Assembly: GCA_037954325.1 (NCBI GenBank)
Contig: JBBMNZ010000013.1
Coordinates: 6,683,501 to 6,747,500 of the forward strand
Length of the DNA stretch: 64,000 bases
Direction of reading: 5' to 3'
From: Fistularia commersonii
Lineage: Eukaryota > Chordata > Actinopteri > Syngnathiformes > Fistulariidae
The position numbers and the translations under genes were made by a program. Positions 13,887-26,169 of this stretch are shown here, in pieces. The first letter of the stretch is position 1, and each line of letters starts with the position of its first letter. A model generated the notes under the pieces. It was not told the origin of the DNA. It saw only the letters and a list, made by a program, of their open reading frames with translations, and did no database searches.

Positions 13887-14065
13887 AAAATGAAGAAGTG
13901 GAGAGAACGCGGTTGACCATGGATATTTTTTTTTTTTTTCATGTTAAAGAGGATTCACCTCTTGACAAGCAGACATAGCCCTCTGTTTCTGAGGAGCCAG
14001 TAGGTCCAAAGAGGAACCCAAACTATTGCAACACAACAAAATTGTGGACTAAGCATCTTTGTTCA
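13887..14065 (+). promoter_or_regulatory. lnx 5' leader with two upstream ORFs
   Basis: After a strong acceptor (polypyrimidine tract and CAG ending at 13886) the leader carries two short upstream reading frames. ATG at 13890 encodes nine codons including the stop (13890-13916). ATG at 13919, in a strong GACCATGG context, encodes 19 residues and stops at TAG 13976-13978. A run of 14 T lies inside the second. Both end before the main ATG at 14066; the second is in the same frame as lnx but separated by its stop. Such uORFs commonly lower translation of the main frame; that effect is inferred. Confidence 0.45.
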
Positions 14066-17000
14066 ATGGCCACAACAGAAACCAAGCCCTCTGGCAGCAG
14101 CAGTACTGGAAGTCTTCCATGGGCTAGGGTGTGTAAGGAGTGTGGACAGCAGCATGAAGGTCAGGAAAGTCACCTGTATGAGTACCAAGATGAGGTGGAT
14201 GATGAGCTGGTATGCCACATCTGTCTGCAGCCCCTTCTCAGACCAATGGACACTCCATGTGGTCATACCTATTGCTTCCATTGTCTGAGCAGCTTCTTGA
14301 AAGATCAGGACTTCTGCCCTGTGGATCGCCAGCGTTTACAATTGCATCAGTGTCGTCCTTCCAGCTTGCTGGTCAGGAACCTGCTGGACAAGCTCACAGT
14401 TGTATGCCCGTATTATGCAGAGTGTCAGCAACAGATGCAGCGTTGTGAATTGCAGCCTCACCTGCACCACAGGTGAGCCTCAACTGGTTGAAGACGGAGA
14501 AACAGTTGTATGTCAGAACTGAACCAACTGTCAATAAGTAGATCTAGGTGGAACAGTTTGGGCACCTTGGGAACTTCAATACTGCCGGCAGTGGGCTAGC
14601 TTGGCTAAATATAAGGAAATAACAGTATGAACAAACACCAAGCGCTATTGTCACTAGCATCTTAAAAAATCATGAAGCAAAAGTGTCATGTTTATTTAAA
14701 TTAAAGAAAATAAATGTGGTTTTATTGCATTGTATACCAGACTAATACTAAAGAATATGTAAAAATGTATGTAGTGATAGAATGATGGTTTAAAACTGTC
14801 ATTTTACTCCTCTTTCAAGTTATAAACTTATGCCTCCCATGCAGAAGACAGCCAGCTGATCAGTAAACTTTTTCACACATGTTCAGTGATGTACTTATCA
14901 TGTTGATAGTCTGGGGTGACACATGCCGTTGCTGTTTGCAGGTTGTTCTGCTGCAGCCTCTCTGCAAACATCAAGAAAGCAAAGTTCACATATGAGGAAC
15001 AAGTAGCAGTCTAAGCATAGGAACTGACTTGATTAGACTCAGCTGTTCTGACCCACTCTGCAATGCAGTGAAAGTGTCCATTCATCTGCATAGTGTACTT
15101 TCACAGAGTTCTGTGTTAAGTCCTTTGCCGTTCCCTATTAATTTAAAATCAAAGTGCTTACATCCACTGTATCTATATTTTTGGTCCACTTTTGAAATGG
15201 CATGTTTAAATTGGCTGTTTGCATATTCTTCTAAAATGGCTACTGTCATGGATCAGGCATCAGCCATACAAGTTATTTTTTTACTCATTTTTCCATTTCT
15301 CTAGATGTGTTGCTTTTAAAAGATTAAGAGAGGAAGCAGAAAAGAGGAAGAGGCCATCGTGGAATGAGTTTAAGGGACGAAAGGGTGAAGGAGAGTTTCC
15401 TGGTGATGCTAAACATTCAGCAATTCTTCCCCGGAATTCCTCCAGAGATCAGCCTGATCCCGGGCTCATAAATCCTGCCTATGAAGAAAGTGAAGACGGT
15501 ATGAAGGCTTTATGTTTTTGTCATTCATTACAGAAGGGATTTTTTGGGACCAATTCATTATTCGAGTAGTGGCATGCTTTGAAAAAATGACCATGGTCAT
15601 AGACTGTAGACACTTACTCTGCTTTCCTGAAAGTCCTTGATTGAATGGAAATTATCTGGGATTATTGTCATAAATTAAATGTGCTGCTTTGGTGGGGGTG
15701 CCTCTCAGGACAGGCACATTTTGCCTCCAGGGTTTGATTTTGAAATCTGTCAGAGGTGAATCATTGACATAGCTGTAACAACATGCAAAAGCTCATGGAT
15801 GACTTAGCCAAGCCCCATTTACTGGAAACCAAGGCCTGAAAAAGTCTGGTTGATCAAAGTCCACTAAAATCTACTGGTTTAGCAAATCAGTGTCCACACA
15901 GTTGCATTTGACTTGTATCAAATACGATGCGCTTGTACTTTTCAAATTATATCTGAAAAAAAAATTCAGTATTAAGCATCATAGGATCATTTTTCCAGTC
16001 AAATTTCACACAAAATAACTGAAAATTACCAAAGACAGAATTCAGATTCATATCATTTTATCATCCTCAGTATTGCAAATGTCTAGACTGGGTCAAGCAT
16101 GATAACCACCATGGGTTTCTCTCCCTGATACAGAGGCCGTAGCAGAATTTAATTCACTTATTTTAACTGGCAGAGATTTATTGTAACAATGAAAGTCAAG
16201 ATGTTATATCAGAACCATCCATCTAAAAGGACATGTTCTTTTTTTTTTGCCCATTGGTCATTTCAGTTAACAGTTTCCTTTGGTGGTGAGTCAACCCCCC
16301 CCTACCTAGTTTCATTTTTGGATGCCCTAAAAGCTGGAACTTGTTTATTTTATAAACTTTTTGAGATAACATGCAAAGAAGTATGTCACCACGATGAATA
16401 CAGTTAGGTTCCACAGTTCTTCACATATTATATTTAATATAAAAGCAAACCCTGTTTGAAGAATCTGAATAGTTAACATGGAATTTTATTGATTTATGGC
16501 TGCTTAATTACATTTGAGCATGTTGTTTTATTAAGTCATTTTTTTTTGCTGATATCTAGGATAATGGAGACTCTTCCACAACAAAGTCCTATAGGCAAGA
16601 AACAGAAACAGTGATACTTACAGATAGCTTGTTAACAAACAAGCAAACATTTTAGTCTGATAACGTAAACCAGTTTACTTGAATTTCAAAAATCTAATGG
16701 TACATACGGTGTGCCTTAGAAATGCAAGTCTATTAAGTCGTTATAACTTGTAAAGACACTGTCTTTGTATGTGTGTGTTTTTTGTTTTCTTAATTAGTAA
16801 GGGGGACTAAAACTTAACAAGTACTAGGTAATGTCAACTAAACCTGTTATACCTGACTCTTGAACCCTTTTTTTCCTCTAGACAACACACCCCTGCGGTC
16901 AAGCCTGGTTGCAGAGTCCAATGTGGTCGAGCTCTTCCGAGAAGAGCCTGACGAGGAGCTGGGCCTGCGCATTGTTGGAGGGAAAGATACGCCGCTAGGA

Positions 17001-17552
17001 AACATAGTAATTCAGGAGATTATACGGGATTCGCTTGCAGCTCGTGATGGCAGATTGGCACCAGGAGATCACATTTTAGAGGTGACACTGTTTATAAGAA
17101 AATAAGTTATATATACCTCCCATGGATGTTGTATGTTTCTTCTCAGTTTCCAATTGACTAATGGAAGTATTCTGGCAGTGCTGCATTACACAGTTAACCT
17201 GAACCCTTTTGGTCCAAGTCATGCTTGTTCCCTGTTTTGTCAGTGTGGTACATTTCAGAGAAAGTTGATATTCCAGATAAACAAGTTATAGCTCCATGAC
17301 AACAAGGTGTGGTTAATATTTCCAGATATGAATTCTTCATGTTACATCACTGTTTGTGCTTGTAGTCACTGATTGACCTAGGGTAAATTTTTCACTTGTC
17401 AACAAAACCAGCAAATGTACACCCCATCGGAAAAGATGTTAATCATTTACCATGCTCTGTATTTTATCTTTGATAGATAATTGTATGCAACTCAACTTAT
17501 TGAGATCACCTCTGTAAAAGAAGTTTTATATATATATATACACCCCCCCCCC

Positions 17553-17583
<31 letters not shown>

Positions 17584-20500
17584 AAGCAACATTTGGTTCC
17601 AACAGAAGGTACTGGAAGTAGAGAGTATGTGATTAATAATTCAAGCTTGTTCTACTTGGATTTCTAACCTCTAGCCCTCTTGGATTGTACCTGTTAACTG
17701 ATTTTATGACTACAGTCTTGGGTCCAGTGACCTTGTTTCACTCCATTTTCTGAAATGCAGAATTTGCTCTATACCCAAGCAATTCCAAACCTGGCCTGGA
17801 AAACAGACACCTCCTTGCCAAAAGGGAGCTTCCAGGACCTGAAACACGATCTGTAGGGTTTTTGTATTTGTGGGAAGCTGATGAATCCAAAATAGACATA
17901 ATGGCATCCATTATTCCTCTTTTTCACAAATCTGACCCTGTTCTTTTATTAATCAATGTATTGAGCTTCGTGAAATCCATCACATCAGCATGGTTAATAA
18001 TTAATGAAATGTTCAGATTTAGGGATGGATGCCCTTTAAAAGCAATTTCCGACTAACTACATTGCTATATAAATATTGAGGGGGAAAGATGTATTGTTAT
18101 GCCACAATTTGAAATTCGTTATCATAAAAGACATCCTATTTTCTTTTTGATTTTTGCATTCTGAAATTGTGTGGAAAACATGCATGTAAAAACTTTCCTG
18201 TGGGTAGTGACTAGCTTAACTAAACACTTTTTTGGTTGGTCTCTCTGTTTTCCAGGTGAATGATGTCAGTTTGGCTTCCGTCCCTCATACTCAGGCCATT
18301 GCAGCGCTGCGGCAGGCTTCCCTCCTCAGGCTCACAGTTATGCAGGAGAAAGGTTTCAAATCAAGAGATACGCGGGGTGATCATCACCCTCCATCGTCCA
18401 CCTCTTCCACTGCCTCCCAGACGTCTCACAGTCCCCATGGCAACACTACCTCCTATCACAATCCCGGCACAGTCTTGCAAGTGACGCTAATGAAGAGTCA
18501 GCGCACCGAAGCACTAGGCATAAAGCTGATCCGCAAATCAGAGGAGAGTGGGGTTTTTATCCTGGATCTGCTGTCTGGTGGTTTGGCAGCCAAAGATGGA
18601 AAACTGAGGAACAATGACAAGGTTTTGGCCATCAATGGGCATGACCTGAGGCATGGTACACCTGAGAGTGCTGCCCAGATCATACAGGTATTTGTCAGTC
18701 ATGCGCTGAATAATCCAATTCAAAAAGGGAGCTTGGCCTTCCAAATGTTTTAGGAAGCCTGAGACCCTGCCCACACCTGACCGCATTGATCATAAATAAA
18801 CACACCTTAATAAATGTGAATGAGATGACAATGGCTCCAAGTAAGTCAGATGGAGGCACATAACTTTAAAACTACAAAATGTGATTTTACTTAATATTTC
18901 ATAAAAACAAAAACATTAAGTATCAGGAGTATCTTATATACCTCTGATCTCATATACCTTGTGATCGGAGATTAGTGTTACCGTCATTTTTTTTTCCTTC
19001 TCTCAGGTTATATTTTTATATTTTTAATTTGACATTTGGGTGATTTTTAAAATCGCTATACATCTGCATCAAAGTTGTGTTTTTTTGAGTGCATCCTTGG
19101 AGACCTCAAAGGACATATTGATGAGTCAATGAGTAAATTTCAATGTTCATGGATTAGGGGAGCAAAGCAAACTAAATTTAATACCTTGAGTTATTGTAAA
19201 ATACACTTCAGTTCTGTAAAATATATTTAAAATGAAAGTAGGCACCATTTAGGAACATGCGTTTTTTTTTCACCAATACCACCAATAGTCTAATAGATTC
19301 GTAAAAAAAAAAAAGATCTGCAAAAGTATTTGAATTTTACTCATCAATAAAACATCCTTTGTGAAATTAAAAGTTCATGTGAGCTGAAGTTTTGTCAGGA
19401 TCTTGCATATAATTGCATAATTAGATGTCAAAATAAAAATGATTCTGTTTGATTATTATAATATTGCAAACATTATTTGAAACACAGCCCTAATATAAGG
19501 CATGTTTTTCACAAGACAAAAACCTTTCAGGCCGATCAGCAAGTCTGACAGGACATTATATAATCTGTTGGTAAATTCTTTGAATAATGTATTCTTTGAT
19601 TTGCCTATAGGCCAGTGAGGTGCGTGTGAACTTTGTGGTAATGAGGCCATCAGAAACTCAGGAGGAAGGTGGAAACAGCAGAGACGGACACCAGAGCCGT
19701 GCAGGCAGAAGGGTACCTGAGCCACAGTACTTCAGGCGGCGATCCACCTACATGAAGGTAATGCCAAACATGTTGCTTAACAACTTGTACAATTTTTCCC
19801 GTTGCTTCCCTGTTTAAGAAAATTACATAGCGCCCTCAGCACCAGGGCTTTGGAACTTCTAACCCACAAAAACAAACAAAGCTGGTTGCACCTTTTAAAA
19901 AAAAGGACGTTTGACTTGGTGTAATTGTGACGTTCACCCCTTTGTCACTCACACTCAGTTATTCCATACACTAAGAGCAGGAAGAATAGCAACCCCCCGG
20001 CTGGGGGAGAATTGCTTTGAGAGCAGACACCTGCGTCAGTGAACAGAGATGAAAGGTCCTCTGTAGGGCCTCCTTCTGTCCTGATCAAAAGGCCTGGGGT
20101 GCTGCTCAGTCTGCTGCTACAGGGCCACTGTCGTGTTGTTTTTTTGGGTTGTTTCTTCCAGTGGCAGAGGATCAAAGCTGGTCACAGTTAGCTTTCGCCT
20201 GCAGAGTTGAGCCTTTTCGTCTTGCTGGGGGGGATGGATTCCCTGCTGGGGAGGAGGAAGAGCCTCCCCTCCTCCCCCGAGCTTCCCTTCTGATGGTTTA
20301 CAGACTCCAGAGCAACACGGAGGCTGGTCAAAGCCGTCATTTTCCACACATCTCTTCTATTACGAGAGCTTAGTGTTGATCCTCACACATAGCCTCGACC
20401 CTCACCTCTCAGCTGTATCTCAAATGTTTCACATTTGTTGCCACAAGTGATTTTGCAAGAGGAATCAATTAAGTCAATGGATCCTAGGAGGCTTTAGATA

Positions 20501-22003
20501 ATTGGCAGCATAATTCAGTGTCATGTAGGAGTCAAGAAAGAATTCTGGTGTACACATTGGTCTGATTCTTGAACCACAGTATCTTCAACAGTGACACGTA
20601 CTCTGTATTATATGTTCATTTTGCTATTAATATAAATATTACGAGTGCAAACTATTGAATGTCTTATGTCATTCAGGATCCACCAGGGGGGTTTTCTAGT
20701 CAGGAGAAGACTGTGAGCCTGAAGAAGGAGCCTCGGCTCTCCCTTGGCATTACCATTGCCGGTGGTCGAGACTGTCGCAGCCGCCTGCCTGTTTATATCA
20801 CAAGCGTGCAGCCAGTGGGGTGTCTGCATCGTGATGGCACCATCAAAAGAGGTAGCTTGCAGAATCTAGCAGAGTGATGTAGTTATAGGCAAAACATTCT
20901 TAATGTAAAATCTTTCATTATATTTTAGCCCTTTGGAGATATCTGTAATTGGTCAAATTCTCCAATTTGAATTTGAAAATGGAATTTATAACCGGTTTTC
21001 GATTATTGTTTTTTTTTTTTGGTTTGTTGTTTACATTATGGTTAATGACAACAGGAAACCACCACATTTTTTCAAATCCACTATGGTTTTGTTTCCAGAA
21101 AAATATCTTCTTTGATCCAGGTGCATGATGCACTGCTTTCAAAACAGTTCATTTCACATCTTTTTGAAGGCATATAATGTGTTTTCCCAACTCATCCCTC
21201 TGCTTGAATTCAAATCAAATCCACTGTGGTTCTTGTTAAATTATTAAAAAAAGGAAAAACCTTTTGAATTGCTCTGTTCACCCAAAATTCCGTGCCACCT
21301 CAGGTGACATACTTCTGAGCATCAACGGCGTTGACCTCACCCAGCTTACATACAGCGAGGCTGTCTCCGCACTGAAGGCCCAGACGGCCCAGTCCCAGGT
21401 GGTGCTGCGTGTGATCCAGACCATCACAGAGGATTCAGAGGACGACCCTGAGGCTTCCAACAAAGATGAAGTGGACCCTCTGAATGATCCGCGAGAGGAC
21501 ACCCTCAACTGGATACCACTGTGGACTCGCTGGCTGGGTTTACCCAGGTAAAGACACGTGACATAAACTGGAATGAAAGTGAAATCTATTCCTCCGATAT
21601 CTGCTCAGAGTCTGCCCTTACATTTCAGTCACATGCACTGGTGCCGGGACATTGTCTTGCATAAGACCAACAATGAGAGTTGGGGTTTCAGCATTGTTGG
21701 AGGCTATGAGGAGAGCCATGGGCAGCAGCCCTTCTTCATAAAAACCATCGTGCCTGGTACACCTGCCCATTTTGACGGCCGTCTGAAGTAAGATGACCCC
21801 TCCAGAGTGCTATAAACTCCTCACATTTTTTTTAATTGACATACTGATGAGTTATGTTTCCCTTCAGGTGCGGTGATGAGATTGTGGCAGTAAACGGAGC
21901 CACAACGGTGGGAATGAACAACTCGTCTCTCATCCCCATGCTGAAGCTACAGAAGAATAAAGTCACACTGACAGTGGTCTCCTGGCCCGGGAGTTCAGTG
22001 TAG
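14066..22003 (+). CDS. lnx2b: Ligand of Numb-protein X family E3 ubiquitin ligase (RING + 4 PDZ), probably lnx2b / Lnx-like
   Basis: Nine coding exons: 14066-14472, 15305-15498, 16882-17081, 18256-18687, 19611-19757, 20677-20851, 21304-21547, 21629-21787, 21868-22003. All junctions are GT-AG and in phase; the product is 697 aa, close to human LNX2 (690). The RING is at residues 50-87 (C50, C53, C65, H67, C70, C73, C84, with Asp at the last ligand as in LNX proteins). An NPAY Numb-PTB binding motif is at 192-195. PDZ1 is about 217-298 (ELGLRIVGG), PDZ2 340-426 (ALGIKL), PDZ3 472-557 (SLGITIAGG), PDZ4 606-691 (SWGFSIVGG). LNX proteins ubiquitinate Numb and other PDZ or PTB partners in the cytoplasm and at junctions. 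ATG 14066 is chosen over an upstream in-frame TTG because it has G at +4 and suits the family N-terminus. Linkage to chic1-cdx4-kdrl favours the fourth-paralogon copy; LNX-family assignment is near certain, the exact paralogue less so. Confidence 0.93.
17529..17584. repeat. Compound (TA)n-(C)27-(CA)n tract in an lnx intron
   Basis: A TA run leads into 27 consecutive C (17543-17569) and then a CA run. The minus strand is G27, able to form G-quadruplexes, and the plus strand could form an i-motif. The length of such a homopolymer is also prone to assembly error. Confidence 0.9.
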
Positions 22004-24859
22004 CAAATCCCTCACAGTTGCACTTCTTCTTCTTCCCAACCTGTTTGGTGCGCACAGTCAAGCCCCTTTTCCACAACTTGTTCATATATGCGGTATGGCA
22101 CTGCTGATCCACAACACCATTCATAAGAAATTGTAGAGAAAGCTCACCGGAAACATAGACACTGTTCAATTACCTGTTTTGCACCTTTGCTGGAAAATCC
22201 ATTCACACCTCGGGTGGTAGTGCAAGAGAGTTGTTTAATTCTGTGTTAACACAGTCCAGGCATCATTGTTCAATCCCTGTGTAAACGAGGGTTTACACAC
22301 AGCATTTTTTGCAAAGCCACTTACTGTCTCCCCCCTATTACTATATTGCTTTTTTTTCTAGAACATAAGGCTGTATTATGTAATATAGAAAAGGTGTGTG
22401 ATTTATAACAATCCCATGCGCAGCCTTCACTTGATCTCAGTAGGTACTGTACCTGTGTGTTCTAATGTCTGGTGCTCAAAGGGCCATTGATTATACAACT
22501 CTTCTGGTTTAATCAGGGTGCAGACTTGATGACAATCAGTGAACTATATGCGAAGCACAAACTGAAATACTTGTTCCTGAATTCTCTGCAGAAGCTCCTT
22601 AAATATTGTGTTTGACTAGTCAGATGATTGACATGAATAATTCCCTAAGATCCCGCTCATGCACCCATCACTAAAATGAAGAATTAAGCTACACATAACG
22701 AAACAACTCCAGAACGCCAAAGACAGTCAATTCGTCTCTTGCACTTAATCAGTGATTGTTTAAAGTTTCATGCCAAATATGCTTCACAGAAAATAATGAA
22801 GCCGAAATGGAAGAAGGTTATGGGAAGCTATGCACTTGTTTCAGGTGATTTCCTGGACATGACACATGCGAGTCAACTCATTAGGGCTTAGGGTTGGATT
22901 ACTTGTATACATTGAGGGCAAAATGAAAATTGGCTGGAAAAGGTTGATTTTTCAACCTTTCCCAGACCCACTTAGTTTTGGGGTTTGTTTCTTGACAGAA
23001 GTACATATTGACTTGCACAACAACAGGAAATCTACTGGAACTGGTTCTACAGGAGAATATACTTTTATCACACATTCATTACTCATCGTTCACAAACTTT
23101 TGACATATTAACAGATCCATACTAAGTTTTGTGTATTTATTTCGACTATATCCGGATTATAATACATTACTTTGATTGGCGGGTGCCTTATAGACATTGG
23201 AAGACAAAGCAGAATGTATATTTGCCTTAATTGCCACTATAACCCCCCATTATTTATGTGCATTTTATACTTGTTTCTAAAATCTTTAAGGACAATAACC
23301 TCATAAAATCATTTGTGTGTCCAGTTTTAAGTCGAGAGGCAAAGAAATAGTTTGTAATGTGTGATTGGCCCACCCAGTGTCATTACTATCAATAAAAATA
23401 CAACAAATTACGGTGTTCTTGTGTTCATTACATTTACAGTCAAGTTCAAATTTGTTTTATTTTTTAATCATCTCAGGAGTTGACAATTTTCTAGACATAC
23501 CTGACAATTATATCAATCAAGTTGTCCAAAGGCTAGTTGGTAGTTGCCTGAAAAAAACCTAGCAATTACTGCAATAAAATGCCATTGTGAAATAGGTTGT
23601 GAATTAGAGCATAATTTGAAATACAAAAACTAATGAAAAATCTACTTCAGCACGTGATCAGGTAGAGGAAAAATCAAGAAATTGCCTGGTTTTAGAGAAC
23701 GAACTACAAAAGCATGTTACACCTAAATCGGATAGACTTCCCAGCTCAAAAAAAACATCTTGGGAAAAATAGAAACTCTAAAATATGGAGGTGACTAATG
23801 AAGCTAAGTGTCTGAAATGGTGCTGAATCTTTCTAACACTTTTATTAATGTAATTTACTTGACAGGTTGACAGCTGGTCATATTTTCAATGACTTGGCAG
23901 ACATGAGGGGTTTATTGTGCTGAAATGCTGCAACATTCACAGTGAACCACAGCATGAGTGCAATGACTTGAGTAACTGTCCTGCACACTGTGCAGCCTGT
24001 TCATGGCTCAGCCTGACACCTAGTGGATGGAAACTACATGAGCTTATCTGAGTTATGGTTGATTTTCCAAAACACCGGTTTTATTTTTGTAAAGTTAGCA
24101 ATGACAAAATTATAACCAAATAAACTGGTCTCCCTCACTGAACACACATATATGTGAATGACACATTAGTGCATGCAGCTAAAATTTTTACTAGACCTAA
24201 CATTTACGTTTGTAGTCTTGTGTGTTTACACAGATCAGTACAACTTGCAGAAAATACACTTGCTTAACACACATGATGAACAGCGTCAGGTGAAAACAGA
24301 AAATTGCATTAGGATCATCGTTTTAAGAAAACCTAAGCCTCTTGCTAATTCTTTTACTAGCTATTAGCTTCAAAATGTTTTGAAACAATTTTCCATCAAT
24401 GCTTTGAAACGTGGGTTCGGCAAGTGTTAAAACTTTAAAACCCTTTGACATTACAAGGTGCAACCATCAGTTACTATGGGTCATCCAAAAACCTCCGTCT
24501 AAATAGAGGCAGACTGCGTGAAAACAAAAACAAAGGGCAATAAAACGAAGCACACAGAGGGCCACCTCTGTGGTGTTGAGGGGTTTCAGAGTGTGGACAC
24601 ACTGGCCTCTGAAACTGCATTAGAAAGTGGTAGCAGATACTGGCATTAGCATTCCTGAAATGTGTTGGGTAATTGCAGACTGTCTAGTTAAAGTTAACGA
24701 TTCAGCACCTTGTTAAACCTGACCAATAGCTGCATTTGTGCAAGTTGGCCTGCAGGTTAAAGTCTACCATAGTTGTTTTTTTACAAAGACGATGAATCCT
24801 TTTCTTTGACTTCTTTGACACAAAAGTAAAGCCAGCAAAAAAAAAATCAAAATCGACAA
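22004..24859. other. lnx 3' UTR and convergent intergenic DNA
   Basis: No coding exon seen. Candidate plus-strand AATAAA signals lie at 23391, 23573 and 24119, so the lnx 3' UTR may be 1.4-2.1 kb. The chic1 3' end faces this region from the other strand. Which signal is used cannot be decided from sequence. Confidence 0.45.
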
Positions 24860-26169
24860 TTTATTTTCTCCTTATAGGGATATGGTCATGATGAACATTT
24901 ACAAGAATTGTAACAAGGACAATACTGGGAGGAGGATTGAAACCCTCCTTTATACAAGAGAGTAACTCCTCTTGTACTTCTCTGTGGTTCAACAACTATT
25001 CTGGAGGCACTCTAACACAAAGCAATGCAGCCATCTTTTGACCAAGATACGGGAAATTTACACTCGCACTGGAAAAGTAATTGAGACAGTGGAGCCATCT
25101 GCTCACAACGCCACGTACTGCAAATGTCCGGGCTTCCACAACAATCAAAGAGCAGAGGGAAACGCTCAAAACTATAAAATGAATGCAAATTTGAAATCAA
25201 ATCCTTGAAAACAATAATAAATACATGAGTGTAAGTGCAGAGTTCAAATCTTAATCTAACAACTGCTCACTGGAAATGCAGGCATATGCATGTTAGGCGA
25301 CATAACACTAAGTCAACCTGATTGGCAAAAAACACTTGTTAACAAGCACTGTTTATGTCAGTGGATGATTCAGGACGTCCCGGCTTTCCACTGGGCTCCA
25401 GTGCTATTACAAGTTTCAACTCTGGCAACATGTATACTGTAACTATATGGCTTACAAAGTAAACAGGTCCATATAAACTAGAAAGGTACATAGACATCTT
25501 TCATTATTCAAAACTATGGTACAGCAATATATTGGCAAAAAAACCCTAAACGGCTAAGATACTTTATGTAAACAATGGTATACCACTGTACAGCTTATCA
25601 TAACATAGTATTTACAGGTCAAGTTTTTAACTAGCTATTTCCCATGTATAGAGGGTTGAATGAAAAGTGAAAACACGGGCTGACGTACATTGTACATTAG
25701 GCAGTTTCAACCATCCGGTCTACTTGCAAAAAAATGGATTAAGAAAGAACAAAAAATGACCAACGGAATCAGCGAGGCCAAATAGCTGATACCCGCCAAT
25801 ACAGGAATCGGTTAAAATTCATTTATAAGGCAATCACATTCCTTGCAAGGGATTACTGATATAATAGATGGGACATGGGTTGATGGTTCTTTGGGGTAAA
25901 TGCACTTTTTGTGGGTAAAGTCTTTCTGTTATTTGCAACATCAACAAAAAAAACTGTGCAATGAGGGGTCATATCTAGTTCTGTTGAAAAATGTGCAAAA
26001 TCTGCTCTAGAGCAAAGTGACAGTGTTTCAAATTGTTAATGTACAAAGTACTGGGAGATATTCGGGGGTTGTCACGAGAAGCCAGTGCAGACCCTTATTC
26101 CAACATGGTGTTTACAAAAGGCACTCAGGAGAAAATTGCAGGGCCACACATCCGGTCAGACCAGCTTCC
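24860..26169 (-). other. Probable chic1 3' UTR
   Basis: The chic1 stop codon is at 26172-26170. On the minus strand the segment below it has no exon and reaches an AATAAA (plus-strand TTTATT at 24860-24865). A long chic1 3' UTR of about 1.3 kb would fit; the true end is not determined. Confidence 0.3.

Noticed and set aside
13739..13978. 79-codon frame just upstream of lnx as a possible extra N-terminal exon
   Set aside because: A strong splice acceptor lies inside it at 13886 and a stop separates it from the lnx start; only its end remains, as a uORF.
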